The position numbers and the translations under genes were made by a program. A stretch of 64,000 nucleotides of DNA from Apium graveolens. Taxonomy: Eukaryota > Streptophyta > Magnoliopsida > Apiales > Apiaceae. The notes beneath the pieces are model-generated. The model was given only the letters and a program-made list of their open reading frames with translations, was not told where the DNA came from and searched no databases. Shown here in pieces: positions 35,276-45,664 of the stretch; the stretch's first letter is position 1; each line of letters starts with the position of its first letter. The DNA lies in the NCBI RefSeq assembly GCF_009905375.1, contig NW_027417665.1, positions 87,116 through 151,115 of the forward strand. Reading direction: 5' to 3'.

Positions 35276-35838
35276 TTGCCTGTATATTTATTGTATTGGC
35301 AGTGGCCGATTGCGATTTCGAGTTCTCCATCTCGGGAGAATCCTTCTGATTCGGATAGCTCAGATTCTGAGAGACCCCCTGATGCTGTTACTGAAGAGAC
35401 CCCTATGCCTCCTCCCTCAGTCCCTTCTTTTATGCCGAGAGACATCCCTGGATCTGGTCCTCGTCCCCGTTGGGTACGTAGGTCTGTGTCTGCTGTCAGG
35501 GATTTCCCTCCCGGTTGCGGTCCCAATTCTTCCATGATGAGACCTCCGGTACCTCCTGCGGCCCCTAGTGGTACTTCTTCACCGATCCTTTACCATGTCC
35601 ATAGGGCGGTGAATACTTCCTTTATCAGAGATCAGAGTCCGGAGTTTGCTGCTCAGTTGGACCAGGTACCTATTGCACAATTTCAGGGTATTTCTGCCCC
35701 TTCCCCTGAGGTGCGAGCCCGTGTGCGTGCATTGACCCAGATGGCTGTAGAGAGGGTTAGATCTGTTGACCGTTTCATTAGTTCAGAGTTCAGGGTGGTG
35801 CAGTATCAGGACCTAGTGAACTGGCTAGTGTTTGAGCT
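35276..35838 (+). pseudogene. Leader ORF upstream of gag in G2, cut by a copia insertion
   Basis: An open frame of about 188 codons lies between primer site and gag. It may begin after a splice acceptor (TTGTATTGGCAG, about 35301) rather than at the first ATG. The N-terminal third is Ser/Asp/Glu/Pro-rich (RENPSDSDSSDSERPPD), the middle Pro/Arg-rich, and the C-terminal third helix-like (VRARVRALTQMAVERVRSV). No standard retroelement domain, signal peptide or membrane segment is seen. The C1 insertion follows TTGAGCT at 35838; beyond it (40568 on) the frame soon stops. It stands where G1 has its own broken leader ORF (9153-9828). Function unknown. Confidence 0.6.
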
Positions 35839-35904
35839 GAAAAGTTATTCCTAAATCCTAATACATGATTGGACTTAGGACAATTTCCTTTCAATCTCCC
35901 ACTT
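35839..35904 (-). other. C1 polypurine tract and U3 fragment
   Basis: On the minus strand AAGTGGGAGAT (35904-35894) is a typical copia polypurine tract. About 55 bases of LTR-like sequence follow, opening TGAAAGGAAATTGTCC, and then the target DNA begins. Confidence 0.65.
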
Positions 35905-37725
35905 GTACTAAAGCCAATCACTCTGGTATCTAATACCCATCTTGACGATCAAAGTGACTTTCATAAAGTAGCATTGTGAGTGGGTCTGCTGTGTTGTTAT
36001 GTGTGTCAACTCTAATTCAATACAATATAAGAAATGTTACCGCGCTCCCACTAACCCTTTTGTAGACGCATGGTTCATCTGCATTTTTGATAAAATCAAA
36101 CTCTTTGATTGTCTCATCAAAACGAATGTTCCATCTTTCGAGAAGCTTGCTTTAAACCACATATGGTTCGCAGCAGCTTACACACTAGGTTTTCATTTCC
36201 CTTGGAAAGAAAACCATCTGGCCATCTGCCAGATTTTATAGTCGTAGTAAGCAGCATTCGCTAGCAAAATCCGAACTGATTTTAACAGGGCTACAGGTAA
36301 AAAGTTTCATCAAAGTCAATCCATTGCCTTTGTTTGAATCCTTTTGCCAAAAGCCTGGCCTTAAAGGTCTCCACCTGGCCATCTGCTCTAATCATTCTTA
36401 CATATACCGTATACATAGATTCCATTCTGGATTTCATGGCACTATGCCATTTCTCTGAGTCAACACTACTCATAGCCTCATTATAGGTCACAGGGTCGTC
36501 ATCATTAATGATCGACAACTCATTGTCATTCTCAATGACAAGGCCATATTACCTCTCAGGTTGGCGAGACACTCTCCCTGACCTATGAATGGGCTGTTCC
36601 ACAAAAGGTTGTTCAGTCAGAACAGGTGTTTCCACTTGAACCGTAGTAGTTTGTGCTTCTTGAACTTCATCAAGTTCTATTTTTCTCCCACTGTTTCCTT
36701 CAAGGATAAACTCCTTTTCCAAGAAGGTAGCATGTCTGGAGACAAACACCCGATGATCGGTGCAAAAGTAATACCCTAAAGTCTCTTTAGGATATCCCAC
36801 AAAACTACATTTTACGGATCAATATTCCAGCTTATCTGGGTCAACTTACTTGACATAAGCTGGACATCCCCAAATCTTAACGTGTTTAAGACACGGTTTC
36901 CTTTCTTTCCATATCTCATACGAAGTTTGAGGAACAGATTTTGGAAGGCACCGTATTCAGTAAATATGCTGAGGTTTCCAATGCATAACCCCATAGGAAT
37001 ACTGGAAGATTTGCATAGCTCATCATGGACCGAACTATGTCTAACAAAGTTCGATTTCTCCTTTCAGATACCAATCTGGAGGAGTCCACTGGGAGACTAT
37101 ACCATTTACTTTGAGATAATCTAGAAACTCTCCATTCAAGTATTCACCACCTCGATCTAATCGAAGAGTTATAATACTATGTTTGGTTGTTTCTCCACTT
37201 CATACTTATATTCTTTGAACTTTTCAAAAGCCTCAGACTTGTGTTTCATCAAACACATATCCGAATCCAGATCTATCATCTATGAAAGTAATGAAGTATG
37301 AAAATCCACCCATGGCTTGCGTAGACATTGGTCCATATACATCTGTGTGTACCAATCCTAGCAAATCTGCAGCCCTCTCTCCATGTCCACTAAATGGAGA
37401 CTGCAGTGCCACAATGAAGTGAGATTTTCATCATCCCTTTTTCCTTTATTAGTTTGTTCAATCTGAAGTAAATTATGTCACATATATACAGACCATTATT
37501 TAAAGCACCACGTCCATAAAGAATATTATCTCTAAGAATAGAACATTCATTATTCTCAATAATAAATGAAAAATCCAGCCAAGTCTAACATGGGAATAAT
37601 ATTCCTCACAATCGAGGGAACAAAATAACAATTATTTCAAACAATAGTCTTGCCCGTAGGCCTATGTAAATGAAATGATTCTATATCTTCAGCAGCAACT
37701 CTTGCTCCATTTCACATCAGTAGAA
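35905..37725 (-). pseudogene. C1 pol remnant: integrase and RT pieces
   Basis: Leftward order: integrase core with LVHTDVYGPM near 37340, then LNTLRFGDVQL from the integrase C-terminal side (36994-36812), KETLGYYFCTDHRVFVS (36800-36549), and the RT N-terminus with KARLLAKGFKQR (36518-36291). A small RT piece with LKASF- and RFDETIKEFDF-like matches in broken frames follows (about 36230-36040). The RT active-site region and most of RNase H are missing. Frames change repeatedly, so no functional polyprotein remains. Confidence 0.75.
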
Positions 37726-38682
37726 TCACCTCCTCTTCCTCAAGAGTCCTACTTCTCCTTGGTCCCTGCAACAAATTGCAGATATGAGAACCACAGGCGG
37801 TATCGAATACCCAAGTAGAAATGACATATTCACTTCTATCATGAACATACTTGAATCAGAAGCGGTAGTCTCACTACCCTTCTTCTTCAATTCTGCAAGG
37901 TAAACCTTGTAGTTCCTCTTCCAGTGCCCCACCTTGTTACAGTGAAAGCAAACAACTTTGCTCTTGGGGTCTTCAGCTTTTGGTGGAACCGGCGTTTTCT
38001 CACCTACTTTCTTCTTCTTGGAAGAGTTCCTCTTCCTTTTCTTAGGATTGGAACCTTCACCAATTAGAAGAACAGAACTCTTCTTAGGGGAAAAATTCGA
38101 TTCCGCAGTCTTCAACATGTTGTGGAGTTCAGGCAGGCTGACATCCAACTTATTCATGTGAAAGTTCACAACAAACTGTGAGAACGAACTCGGAAGCGAT
38201 TGCAAGACCAAGTCTTGGCTCAGCTCCCCATCCATGGCAAAACCAAGTTGTCCAAGACGTTCAATCAAATTGATCATCTTAAGTACATGGTCATTCACAA
38301 ATGATCCCTCAGACATCCTACACCCGAACAGCTCCTTCGATATCTCATATCGAGCTATCCTCCCCGCCACATCATACAACTCTTGTAGATGCATGAGGAT
38401 AGTGTGAGGATCCATATGCTCATGTTGCTTCTGTAGCTCAATGTTCATGGAAGCTAGCATGATGCATTGAGCAACATTTGCATCATCCATCCACTTACGA
38501 TACACAACATGTTCATCATTATGTGCAACACTAGCAGGTTCAGTAGGCTTAGGTGAGTCAATCACGTATTCCAGCTTCTCAATCCTGAGAACAATTCTCA
38601 AGTTTCGAAGCCAGTCAGCATAATTAGGACCAATCAATTTGTGAGCATCTAGTATGCTCCTGAGTGATAGTGTAGAAGACAT
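37726..38682 (-). pseudogene. C1 gag (copia type)
   Basis: The longest intact piece of C1. The ATG chosen is that of MSSTLSLRSIL at 38682 (the frame is open a little further upstream). It shows the copia gag pattern with NYADWLRNLRIVL near residue 20, a central capsid-like region with LPSSFSQFVVNFHM, a Lys/Arg-rich stretch, and a zinc knuckle CFHCNKVGHWKRNY whose last Cys is replaced by Tyr. It is followed directly by pol remnants in other frames. Confidence 0.8.
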
Positions 38683-38886
38683 AATGTATATTGTAAATCT
38701 GTAAATGATAAACACATAACAACACTTAGCAAATATTCGATTTCATTTTAAAATACTATATGAATCGGGTCTTTATTCATAAGTGGCTCCCACTAGTTTA
38801 TCTAATTTATTCAACCCTCTACGTGAAAAAATTAAGCATTCATAATGCTAGTGGGAATAGGGATCCTACATTCCATCACACAACCC

Positions 38887-39182
38887 CGGCTGTGGCACGA
38901 AACGCCATGTAATGTTCAATAGGCAGACAACTCTTGTCAATTACATCTCATGTTATTCCCTAATCAAACTTTAGCCTCTTGAATAATTGGGTCACGGCTG
39001 TGGCACGACAAACTCAATATTCTAAGTCAAGTCTAAACCCAACATTCCGTACAATTGAATCAGTCCCTAAAGGCCCACGGCTGTGGCACGTAACGACCTT
39101 TAGATTCTTATTCAATGTACACATCTCTATGTAATAGACAAGTATTTCTTATTTCAAAATCAAAGCCCTCGGCTGTGGCACG
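38887..39182 (-). repeat. Four copies of CGGCTGTGGCACG in the C1 leader
   Basis: Exact 13-mers at 38887, 38995, 39078 and 39170, spaced 108, 83 and 92 bases, three of them followed by an AACG word. The DNA between them is only loosely alike, so this is an old tandem duplication or a conserved leader motif. Confidence 0.7.
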
Positions 39183-39950
39183 AAACGACAATGATTCAAA
39201 AATAAGAACTACTTTCTACCATGTTGGAAGGCTATGACCGACACAAGCCCGTTGTGTCATTGGCCAATTACTACTTGATATTATTTAATTTTAGAGGGAT
39301 TATATTACGTTACAATCATAATTATATTATAAAGAGATTCTTCCTTTTAAATTAAATATTTCAAATCAATAATCAATAATCAGATGATTCCCAGATCGGG
39401 TGAAGCATTGTCAAGAGGCGTCACTTAATAACCCTTTCTTACAGATAGAAATCTGTTGTTGACAGAATCATCCTTTCTCTCATATCGAAAATTCATATTC
39501 AATTACGTGTTTCAAAAACACAAGAATCTCATGATTGTATTCATAATATTATTCTTAAGGTTATGAAACAATTTCACTATACTAGGTTGTCTAACAAACG
39601 CCTTATGTTTATTTAAGTTCACCTAAATCTATCAACGCATGATAAACTAAGGATATATCACATATATCAACATGAATAAACATCAAGGTAGGCATGTTAC
39701 ATCATCTAGCACATTATTCTAAGCATTATACATCTCTATGTATCACATGAAGCATTTAAAAGCAATTAAAACAGTCAAAAACAACTTTAAAACACTTCAT
39801 GGAAATATAAACAGTTCAAAACTTTTATATAAACTAAATTTGATCACTCCATTAGATCCGTCTCGAAAAACGAATCCAACGGTATATTGCACGCCTAAAA
39901 CGGAGTTACGAAACTCCCAGAAAATCAATTTTAATCTGGACAGTCGGGCT

Positions 39951-40057
39951 GTAACGCATTATAGGAACGCGTTACACACCCTTTAAGCCATTATAAGGGT
40001 GTAACGCATTCCGTGAATGCGTCACAGGTGTGTAACGCATTCCCGGAATGCGTTACA
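39951..40057 (-). repeat. Tandem hairpins GTAACGCATT...AATGCGTTAC in the C1 leader
   Basis: Three palindromic units: 39951-39975, 40000-40026 and 40031-40057, the last almost perfect over 27 bases. A further stem, ACACCCTT with AAGGGTGT, links the first two (39974-40001). They lie about 430 bases from the primer site, in the 5' untranslated part of the RNA. Confidence 0.75.
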
Positions 40058-40487
40058 CCCCTATATATATATTTTTTTTTCGGAAGCCGACATAATTTTT
40101 TTTCTCGCATCGATTTCCGCGCCTGTCAGTCTCTGAACTGGTCTGTCTTCTTCTTCCCCGTACAGCAGCAAGCAACAGCAGTACAAGCATATACAGATAT
40201 ATACATACATACAATTATATATATATATAATTATTTAATTACGAATTTAATTGTAACAGTTTCAAAAATTCATAATAAAAAATCTATACATCATAAAATT
40301 ATGAAAAAAATACCCAGACGATCTACAACACTTGTAGAACCCAGATCAACATTCAAAATTATTCTAAGAAACGATTTCTCATCAGACAAAATTAATCCAT
40401 AATATAACTTGTAAAAATCATAATTAATTCATACAAGCACATAAAATTCTGAAATTTTTACCACAGATCTATATGCATACAACCTAT

Positions 40488-40560
40488 GCTCTGATACCAT
40501 TGTTGGATTTTTAACGCAGCGGGGGCATGGTAAAACACTTTTACACATACAAAATCCAAA
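40488..40560 (-). other. C1 primer binding site and U5 fragment
   Basis: Minus strand TGGTATCAGAGC (40499-40488) follows LTR-like sequence that ends AAAAATCCAACA. Only about 60 bases of that LTR part are present before the target duplication. Confidence 0.8.
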
Positions 40561-40567
40561 TTGAGCT

Positions 40568-41018
40568 AGGTTCCATTGGTAGCAGTGGTAGTGGCTAGAC
40601 AGAGTCGCAGCAGAGAGATGCAGAGCTCAGAGTGACTTTTAGGAGTTTACTTTGTATATGTACATTATGTTGTGATAGTTTGTAGTAGGCGAGGTTGTTA
40701 TGACAGCCAATTTTGGTGTGTATTCGGATGGTTCTTTTCAGTTGGATTTTCAGTTGTACTGGTTGGATTCTGCTGGTTATTGTATTTCAGCTGCTTTATC
40801 TTATTGTTCAGTTTTTATATATTGTGCATTGCTATTATTGTTGCTATTATTATTGTTGTTTCTGTTGCTGGCATTTTTAGATTATAATCATTCACTCAGG
40901 ACGGATCCAATTAGAATGGGGATGAGAATATTGTCTTAGTGGCAACGCTCTCCTGATGCATAAATATTAACTATTGGAGCAACTCATTTTCTTATACATG
41001 ACTGTTATGTTTCAGGAG
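40568..41018 (+). other. G2 leader between the copia insertion and gag
   Basis: T-rich non-coding DNA with long TTATTGTTG runs (40830-40870), ending ATGTTTCAG just before GAGATGCC, a fair splice acceptor three bases ahead of the gag ATG. Small ORFs here are Leu/Ile-rich by composition only. Confidence 0.5.
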
Positions 41019-42626
41019 ATGCCACCAAAGAGAAATTCTCAGCCCAATAACGGATCTGCTAGGGATCCTTCCATGAGTGACATGATGAACTTGTTGCGTC
41101 AGCAGTCTGTACAGCTGGCCCAACAGCAACAACAATTCCAGCAGTAACAACAACAATTGCAACAACAACAATAACAACAATAGCTCATACAACAACAACA
41201 GCAAATCCAACAACAACAACTACAAATCCAGCAGCAGCATGATGTAAGAGGGGCAAATCAGGGTGTTAGATTTAAGTCTTTTCAAGCGGTGAAGCCCCCA
41301 GAGTTTAAAGGAGAGGTAGACCATGTTGCTGCCAGGATATGGTTAAAGGAGATGGAAAAGGCGTTTGCGCTCACCAAGATGAGTGAGAATTTAAAGACTG
41401 ATTACGCTAGTTATTTTCTAAGGAATGATTCGAATTATTGGTGGGAGTCTACGCGAGCCCTAGAAGGAGAAGGTCCAGTTCCATGGACCAGATTTATAGA
41501 GTTGTTTTTGGAGAAATATTTTTCGGACTGTCTCCATAGTCAAATGGAAGTGGAATTATTGGAACTGAAACAAGGGGATAAAAGTGTCACGGAATATGAA
41601 GCAAAGTTTACGGAGTTGGCCCGTATAGCACCAGAATATGTGAGTTCAGAAGCTCAACGAGCGAAGCGGTTTCAGCAAGGGTTGAAGCCAGAAATAAGGA
41701 GTGGAGTTGTAGCCTTACAACTCAAGACATATACTTCGGTAGTTCAGGCTGCCCTAGTGATAGAAAGTGATCAGAAATTAGCTGCAAAGGAGCAGGGTGA
41801 GAAGAAAAGGAAATTTGAAAGTGGACCCGCTAGATCAGAAGCAGGAATAGCGAGTTGGAAGTTCCAGCATTGGTTTGGAAGGAATAAGAATAAGAGGTTC
41901 AAGAGGAAGGATTTTCCCCAGGCTAAACACGGTACTACTTCTGTTAACTCTGCCCCGACAAGAATGAGTAAGCCAGTGGCTGATTGTAGGATGTGTGGGA
42001 AAAAGCACAGTGGACAGTGCCGAGAGAATGTTAATTATTTTAAGTGTGGACAGAAAGGTCACTATTCCACGGAATGTAAGTCTGAGATTCAAGGAGTTAC
42101 TTGTTTTAGTTGCGGCAAAGTGGGACACATAGCTAGGAATTGCAAGTCAGTGACCCAAGGTAATGCGGGAAGGAGTGTGTCTCAAGGACCAGCAACCAGT
42201 ACTGCGAGAGCTAGGACTTTTAAGATGACCCAGAAGTCTCCAGTTCATGACTTTGATGTGGTTGCAGGTACGCTTACTCTTAATTCCGTACCTGTTAACA
42301 TTTTGTTTGATTTGGGAGCGTCCAAATCTTTTATATCTGTGAATTGTGTAAATAAAATGCAATTGGTGTTAGAAGACTTAGACGAACCTCTAACCATAGA
42401 AGTGGCTAATAAAGATAAAGTACCTGTAAAACAATTTTATCCTAGATGTTCCCTCGAGATTTCGGGGTATATGTTCCCTGTTGACTTAATACCCTTCGAG
42501 TTGGGAGACTTTAATGTTATTTTAGGTATGGATTGGTTGTCTCGATATAGGGAAAATATTGATTGTAAGAAAAAGAGAATTGTTATGTACACCCCAGATA
42601 ATAAAAGGATCAGCTACCAAGGATAG
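41019..42626 (+). pseudogene. G2 gag and protease
   Basis: Starts at ATGCCACCAAAG (41019). A Gln-rich N-terminus (CAA/CAG runs) contains three in-frame stops (41145, 41172, 41181), each explained by CAA or CAG becoming TAA or TAG. From 41289 the frame is open for 445 codons. It contains the retrotransposon gag domain (LLELKQGDKSVTEYEAKF near 41560), a first Cys/His motif CRMCGKKHSGQC, the knuckles YFKCGQKGHYSTEC (one Cys lost) and CFSCGKVGHIARNC, then an aspartic protease with the DSGA site changed to DLGA. A stop at 42624 separates it from pol, in the same frame. Confidence 0.9.
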
Positions 42627-45624
42627 AGACAAGAGAGGAAGTTTCTTTCAGTGATGCAAGCCAGAAGATTGTTGCCACAAGGATGTGAGGCGTACTTGGC
42701 TCATGTGGTGGATACGAAGAAAGAGACCCCTATTCTGGATGAGATCCCTATAGTAAGAGAATTCCCTGACATTTTCCCAGAAGAGTTACCAGGATTGCCA
42801 CCTGATCGAGAGATAGAGTTTTCCATTGATTTGATACCTGGAGCTTAACCAGTTTCTAAGGCTCCATACAGGATGGCCCCGATGGAAATGAAAGAATTGG
42901 CTAATCAACTTCAGGAATTATTGGATAAGGGAGTTATTCGACCCAGTGTTTCTCCGTGAGGTGCTCCAGTGCTATTTGTGAAGAAAAAGGATGGAAGTAT
43001 GAGATTGTGTATTGATTACAGAGAGATGAACAAGTTGACGGTAAAGAATAAGTATCCCTTGCCACGAATCGACGATTTGTTTGATCAGCTTAAGGGAGCT
43101 TATTATTTCTCAAAAATTGATTTAAGATCTGGCTACCACCAACTAAAGATAAAGCCCGAGGATATCCCCAAGACTGCATTCAGAACAAGGTATGGCCACT
43201 ACGAGCTTCTAGTGATGTCGTTTGGATTGACGAATGAACCAGCGACTTTCATGGATTTGATGAATAGGGTATACAAGGAGTATCCGGATAAATTTGTTAT
43301 TGTATTTATTGATGACATCCTTATATATTCGAAGAACCCAGAAGATCACGCAGTGCATCTACAGATTGCCCTACAGAAGTTAAGAGAAAAGCAATTGTAT
43401 GCGAAGTTTTCTAAATGTGAGTTTTGGCTGATGGAAGTACAGTTTCTTGGTCATGTAATAAGTAAGGAAGGTATCAAAGTAGACCTAGTAAAGATCGAAG
43501 CCGTATCAAAGTGGGAGCAACCGAAGACACCAACGGAAATAAGGAGTTTCCTTGGATTAGCAGGATATTATCGACGGTTCGTAAAAGACTTCTCGAAGAT
43601 TGCATCCCCATTAACCAAGTTGACTAGGAAGAATGAGAATTTCATTTGGACCAAAAAGTGTGAAGAAAGTTTCCAGGAATTAAAACGAAGATTAGTGACG
43701 TCTCCAGTATTAACATTACCAGATGAGACGGGAAACTTTGTAATCTATAATGATGCTTCTTTGAAAGGATTGGGTTGTGTGTTAATGCAGCATGACAAAG
43801 TGATTGCTTATGCCTCCAGACAGCTAAAGCCTCACGAGCAAAAATATCCAGTTCATGACCTTAAATTGGCGGCTATAGTATTTGCTTTAAAGTTATGGCG
43901 TCACTACTTGTATGGAGAGAAATGCGATATTTACACAGATCATAAGAGCCTGAAGTACATATTCACGCAGAAAGATTTAAACATGAGACAGAGAAGGTGG
44001 TTGGAGTTGATTAAGGATTATGATTGTTCGATTAATTATCACCCAGGTAAAGCCAATGTAGTGGCTGATGCCTTGAGTAGGAAGGAAAGGCTGAATATGG
44101 TTAAGATTGCGGAGGAATTGGCACAAGACTTGGAAAGAATGGAAATTGAAGTTCAGGTACTTAATGAAAGTCAGGAGCAACTATATGAAGTTACTTTCCA
44201 GCCAGCATTGATGGAAAAGATCAAAAGGTGTCAAGAAGGAGTTATAGAACAAGAGTTGGATACTTTGACAGGAGAAGAGTTATGTACTCAAAAAGATAGT
44301 CAAGGTTTGTATAGATTTTCGTCCAGAGTTTGGATTCCTAATGTAACGGAATTGAAGAACGAAGTATTGCAGGAAGCTCATAACTCTAGGTTTTCTATCC
44401 ACCCTGGTAGTACCAAGATGTACCAGGATTTGAAGAGAAATTTTTGGTGGCCAGGAATGAAGAAGGATATTGCCAATTGGGTAAGTAAGTGTCACGTGTG
44501 TCAAACGGTAAAAGCAGAGCATCAACTGACCGAGTGGATTGTTACAACCTTTAGAGATTCCCCACTGGAAATGGGAAGAGATTGCTATGGATTTTGTAGT
44601 GGGACTGCCAAAGACGAGAGCGAATCATGATGCTATTTGGGTAATCATTGATAGGTTGACTAACTCGACGCATTTCCTTCCGATTAATGAAAGGTATTCG
44701 TTGGAAAGGTTAGTTAAGTTATACTTGGATGAGATAGTTACCAAACATGGAGTGCCTGTTTCTATAGTGTCGGATCGAGACCCGAGATTTAATTCCAGGT
44801 TCTGGACTAAATTCCAAGAGTGCCTAGGAACGAAATTGAATATGAGCACCGCTTATCATCCTCAGACGGATGGCCAAAGTGAGAGAACGATTCAAACCAT
44901 AGAGGATATGTTGAGAGTCTGTGTTCTAGATTTTAAAGGTAACTGGAATGAGCACCTACCTTTGGTTGAGTTCTCGTATAATAACAGCTACCATTCCATT
45001 ATTGGGATGCCACCTTACGAAGCTTTGTATGGACGAAAGTGTAGGTCACCGTTGTATTGGGATGAGGTAGGAGAAAAGAAAATGATAGGTCCTGAGTTGG
45101 TTCAGCAGACCAAAGATGCCATAGTGTTGATTCGGAAAAGGTTGGAAGCAGCTCAAGATAGACAAAAAAACCCAGATTTGCATAGGAAAGATATGGACTT
45201 TGAGATAGGAGCTCTGGTGTTACTAAAATTATCACCTTGGAAAGGGTTAGTACGATTTGGTCAGAAGGGTAAACTTAGCCCTAGATTCATAGGACCCTTT
45301 GAGGTTTTGAAGAAAGTGGGAAAGGTCGCTTATGAGATAGCGTTACCACCGCAGTGGCAACACATCCATAATGTGTTCCATGTCTCTATGTTAAAGCCCT
45401 ATGTTCCTAATTCAAATCATGTCATAGAATATGAACCGATTTAGCTTAAACCAGATTTGTCCTATGTGGAACAACCGGTCGAAATCCTATATCGTAAGGA
45501 ACGAGTCCTTAGGAATAAGTCGATTCCTATAGTAAAAGTTTTGTGGAGAAATCCTCGAGTAGAAGAGTCTTCTTGGGAATTAGAGTCAGACATGCTTGAT
45601 AAATATCCTCATCTGTTTAACTAG
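42627..45624 (+). pseudogene. G2 pol: RT, RNase H, integrase, chromodomain-like tail
   Basis: RT (about 42880-43590) has [10 protein letters not shown] and the catalytic [10 protein letters not shown] near 43305. RNase H shows NDASLKGLG near 43750 and [11 protein letters not shown]. The integrase zinc finger spans about 44390-44520 with CHVCQ. The core starts [10 protein letters not shown] (44586), with VSDRDPRFNSRFW and HPQTDGQSERT keeping all three catalytic acidic positions. GPFEVLKKVG gives the GPY/F-like end, followed by a chromodomain-like tail to TAG at 45622-45624. Lesions: stops at 42846, 42957 and 45442, and one frameshift near 44530 between the zinc finger and core. It is otherwise well kept, but the copy cannot make an intact polyprotein. 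Confidence 0.92.
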
Positions 45625-45651
45625 GTTAGATTCTGGGGACAGAATCTTTTT

Positions 45652-45664
45652 AAGGGGGAAAGGA
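45652..45664 (+). other. Polypurine tract of G2
   Basis: AAGGGGGAAAGGA directly precedes the 3' LTR start TATAATG. This supports the TA start of the LTR, because plus-strand DNA begins here. Confidence 0.85.

Larger units (their letters stand above)
35839..40560 (-). mobile_element. Copia insertion C1 with U3 and U5 ends but no LTR pair
   Basis: In leftward reading it has a U5-like end (40560-40501, ending AAAAATCCAACA), methionine-type primer site, long leader, gag, pol remnant, polypurine tract and a U3-like start (35893-35839). The two ends are not copies of each other, as LTRs would be. TTGAGCT flanks the insertion (35832-35838 and 40561-40567), where a 5-bp copia duplication would be GAGCT. 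Pol is internally deleted. It lies in the G2 leader ORF and is younger than G2. Confidence 0.75.

Noticed and set aside
40672..40939. Hydrophobic small frames in the G2 leader that look like membrane peptides
   Set aside because: Made by TTATTG runs in the untranslated leader; nothing suggests translation.
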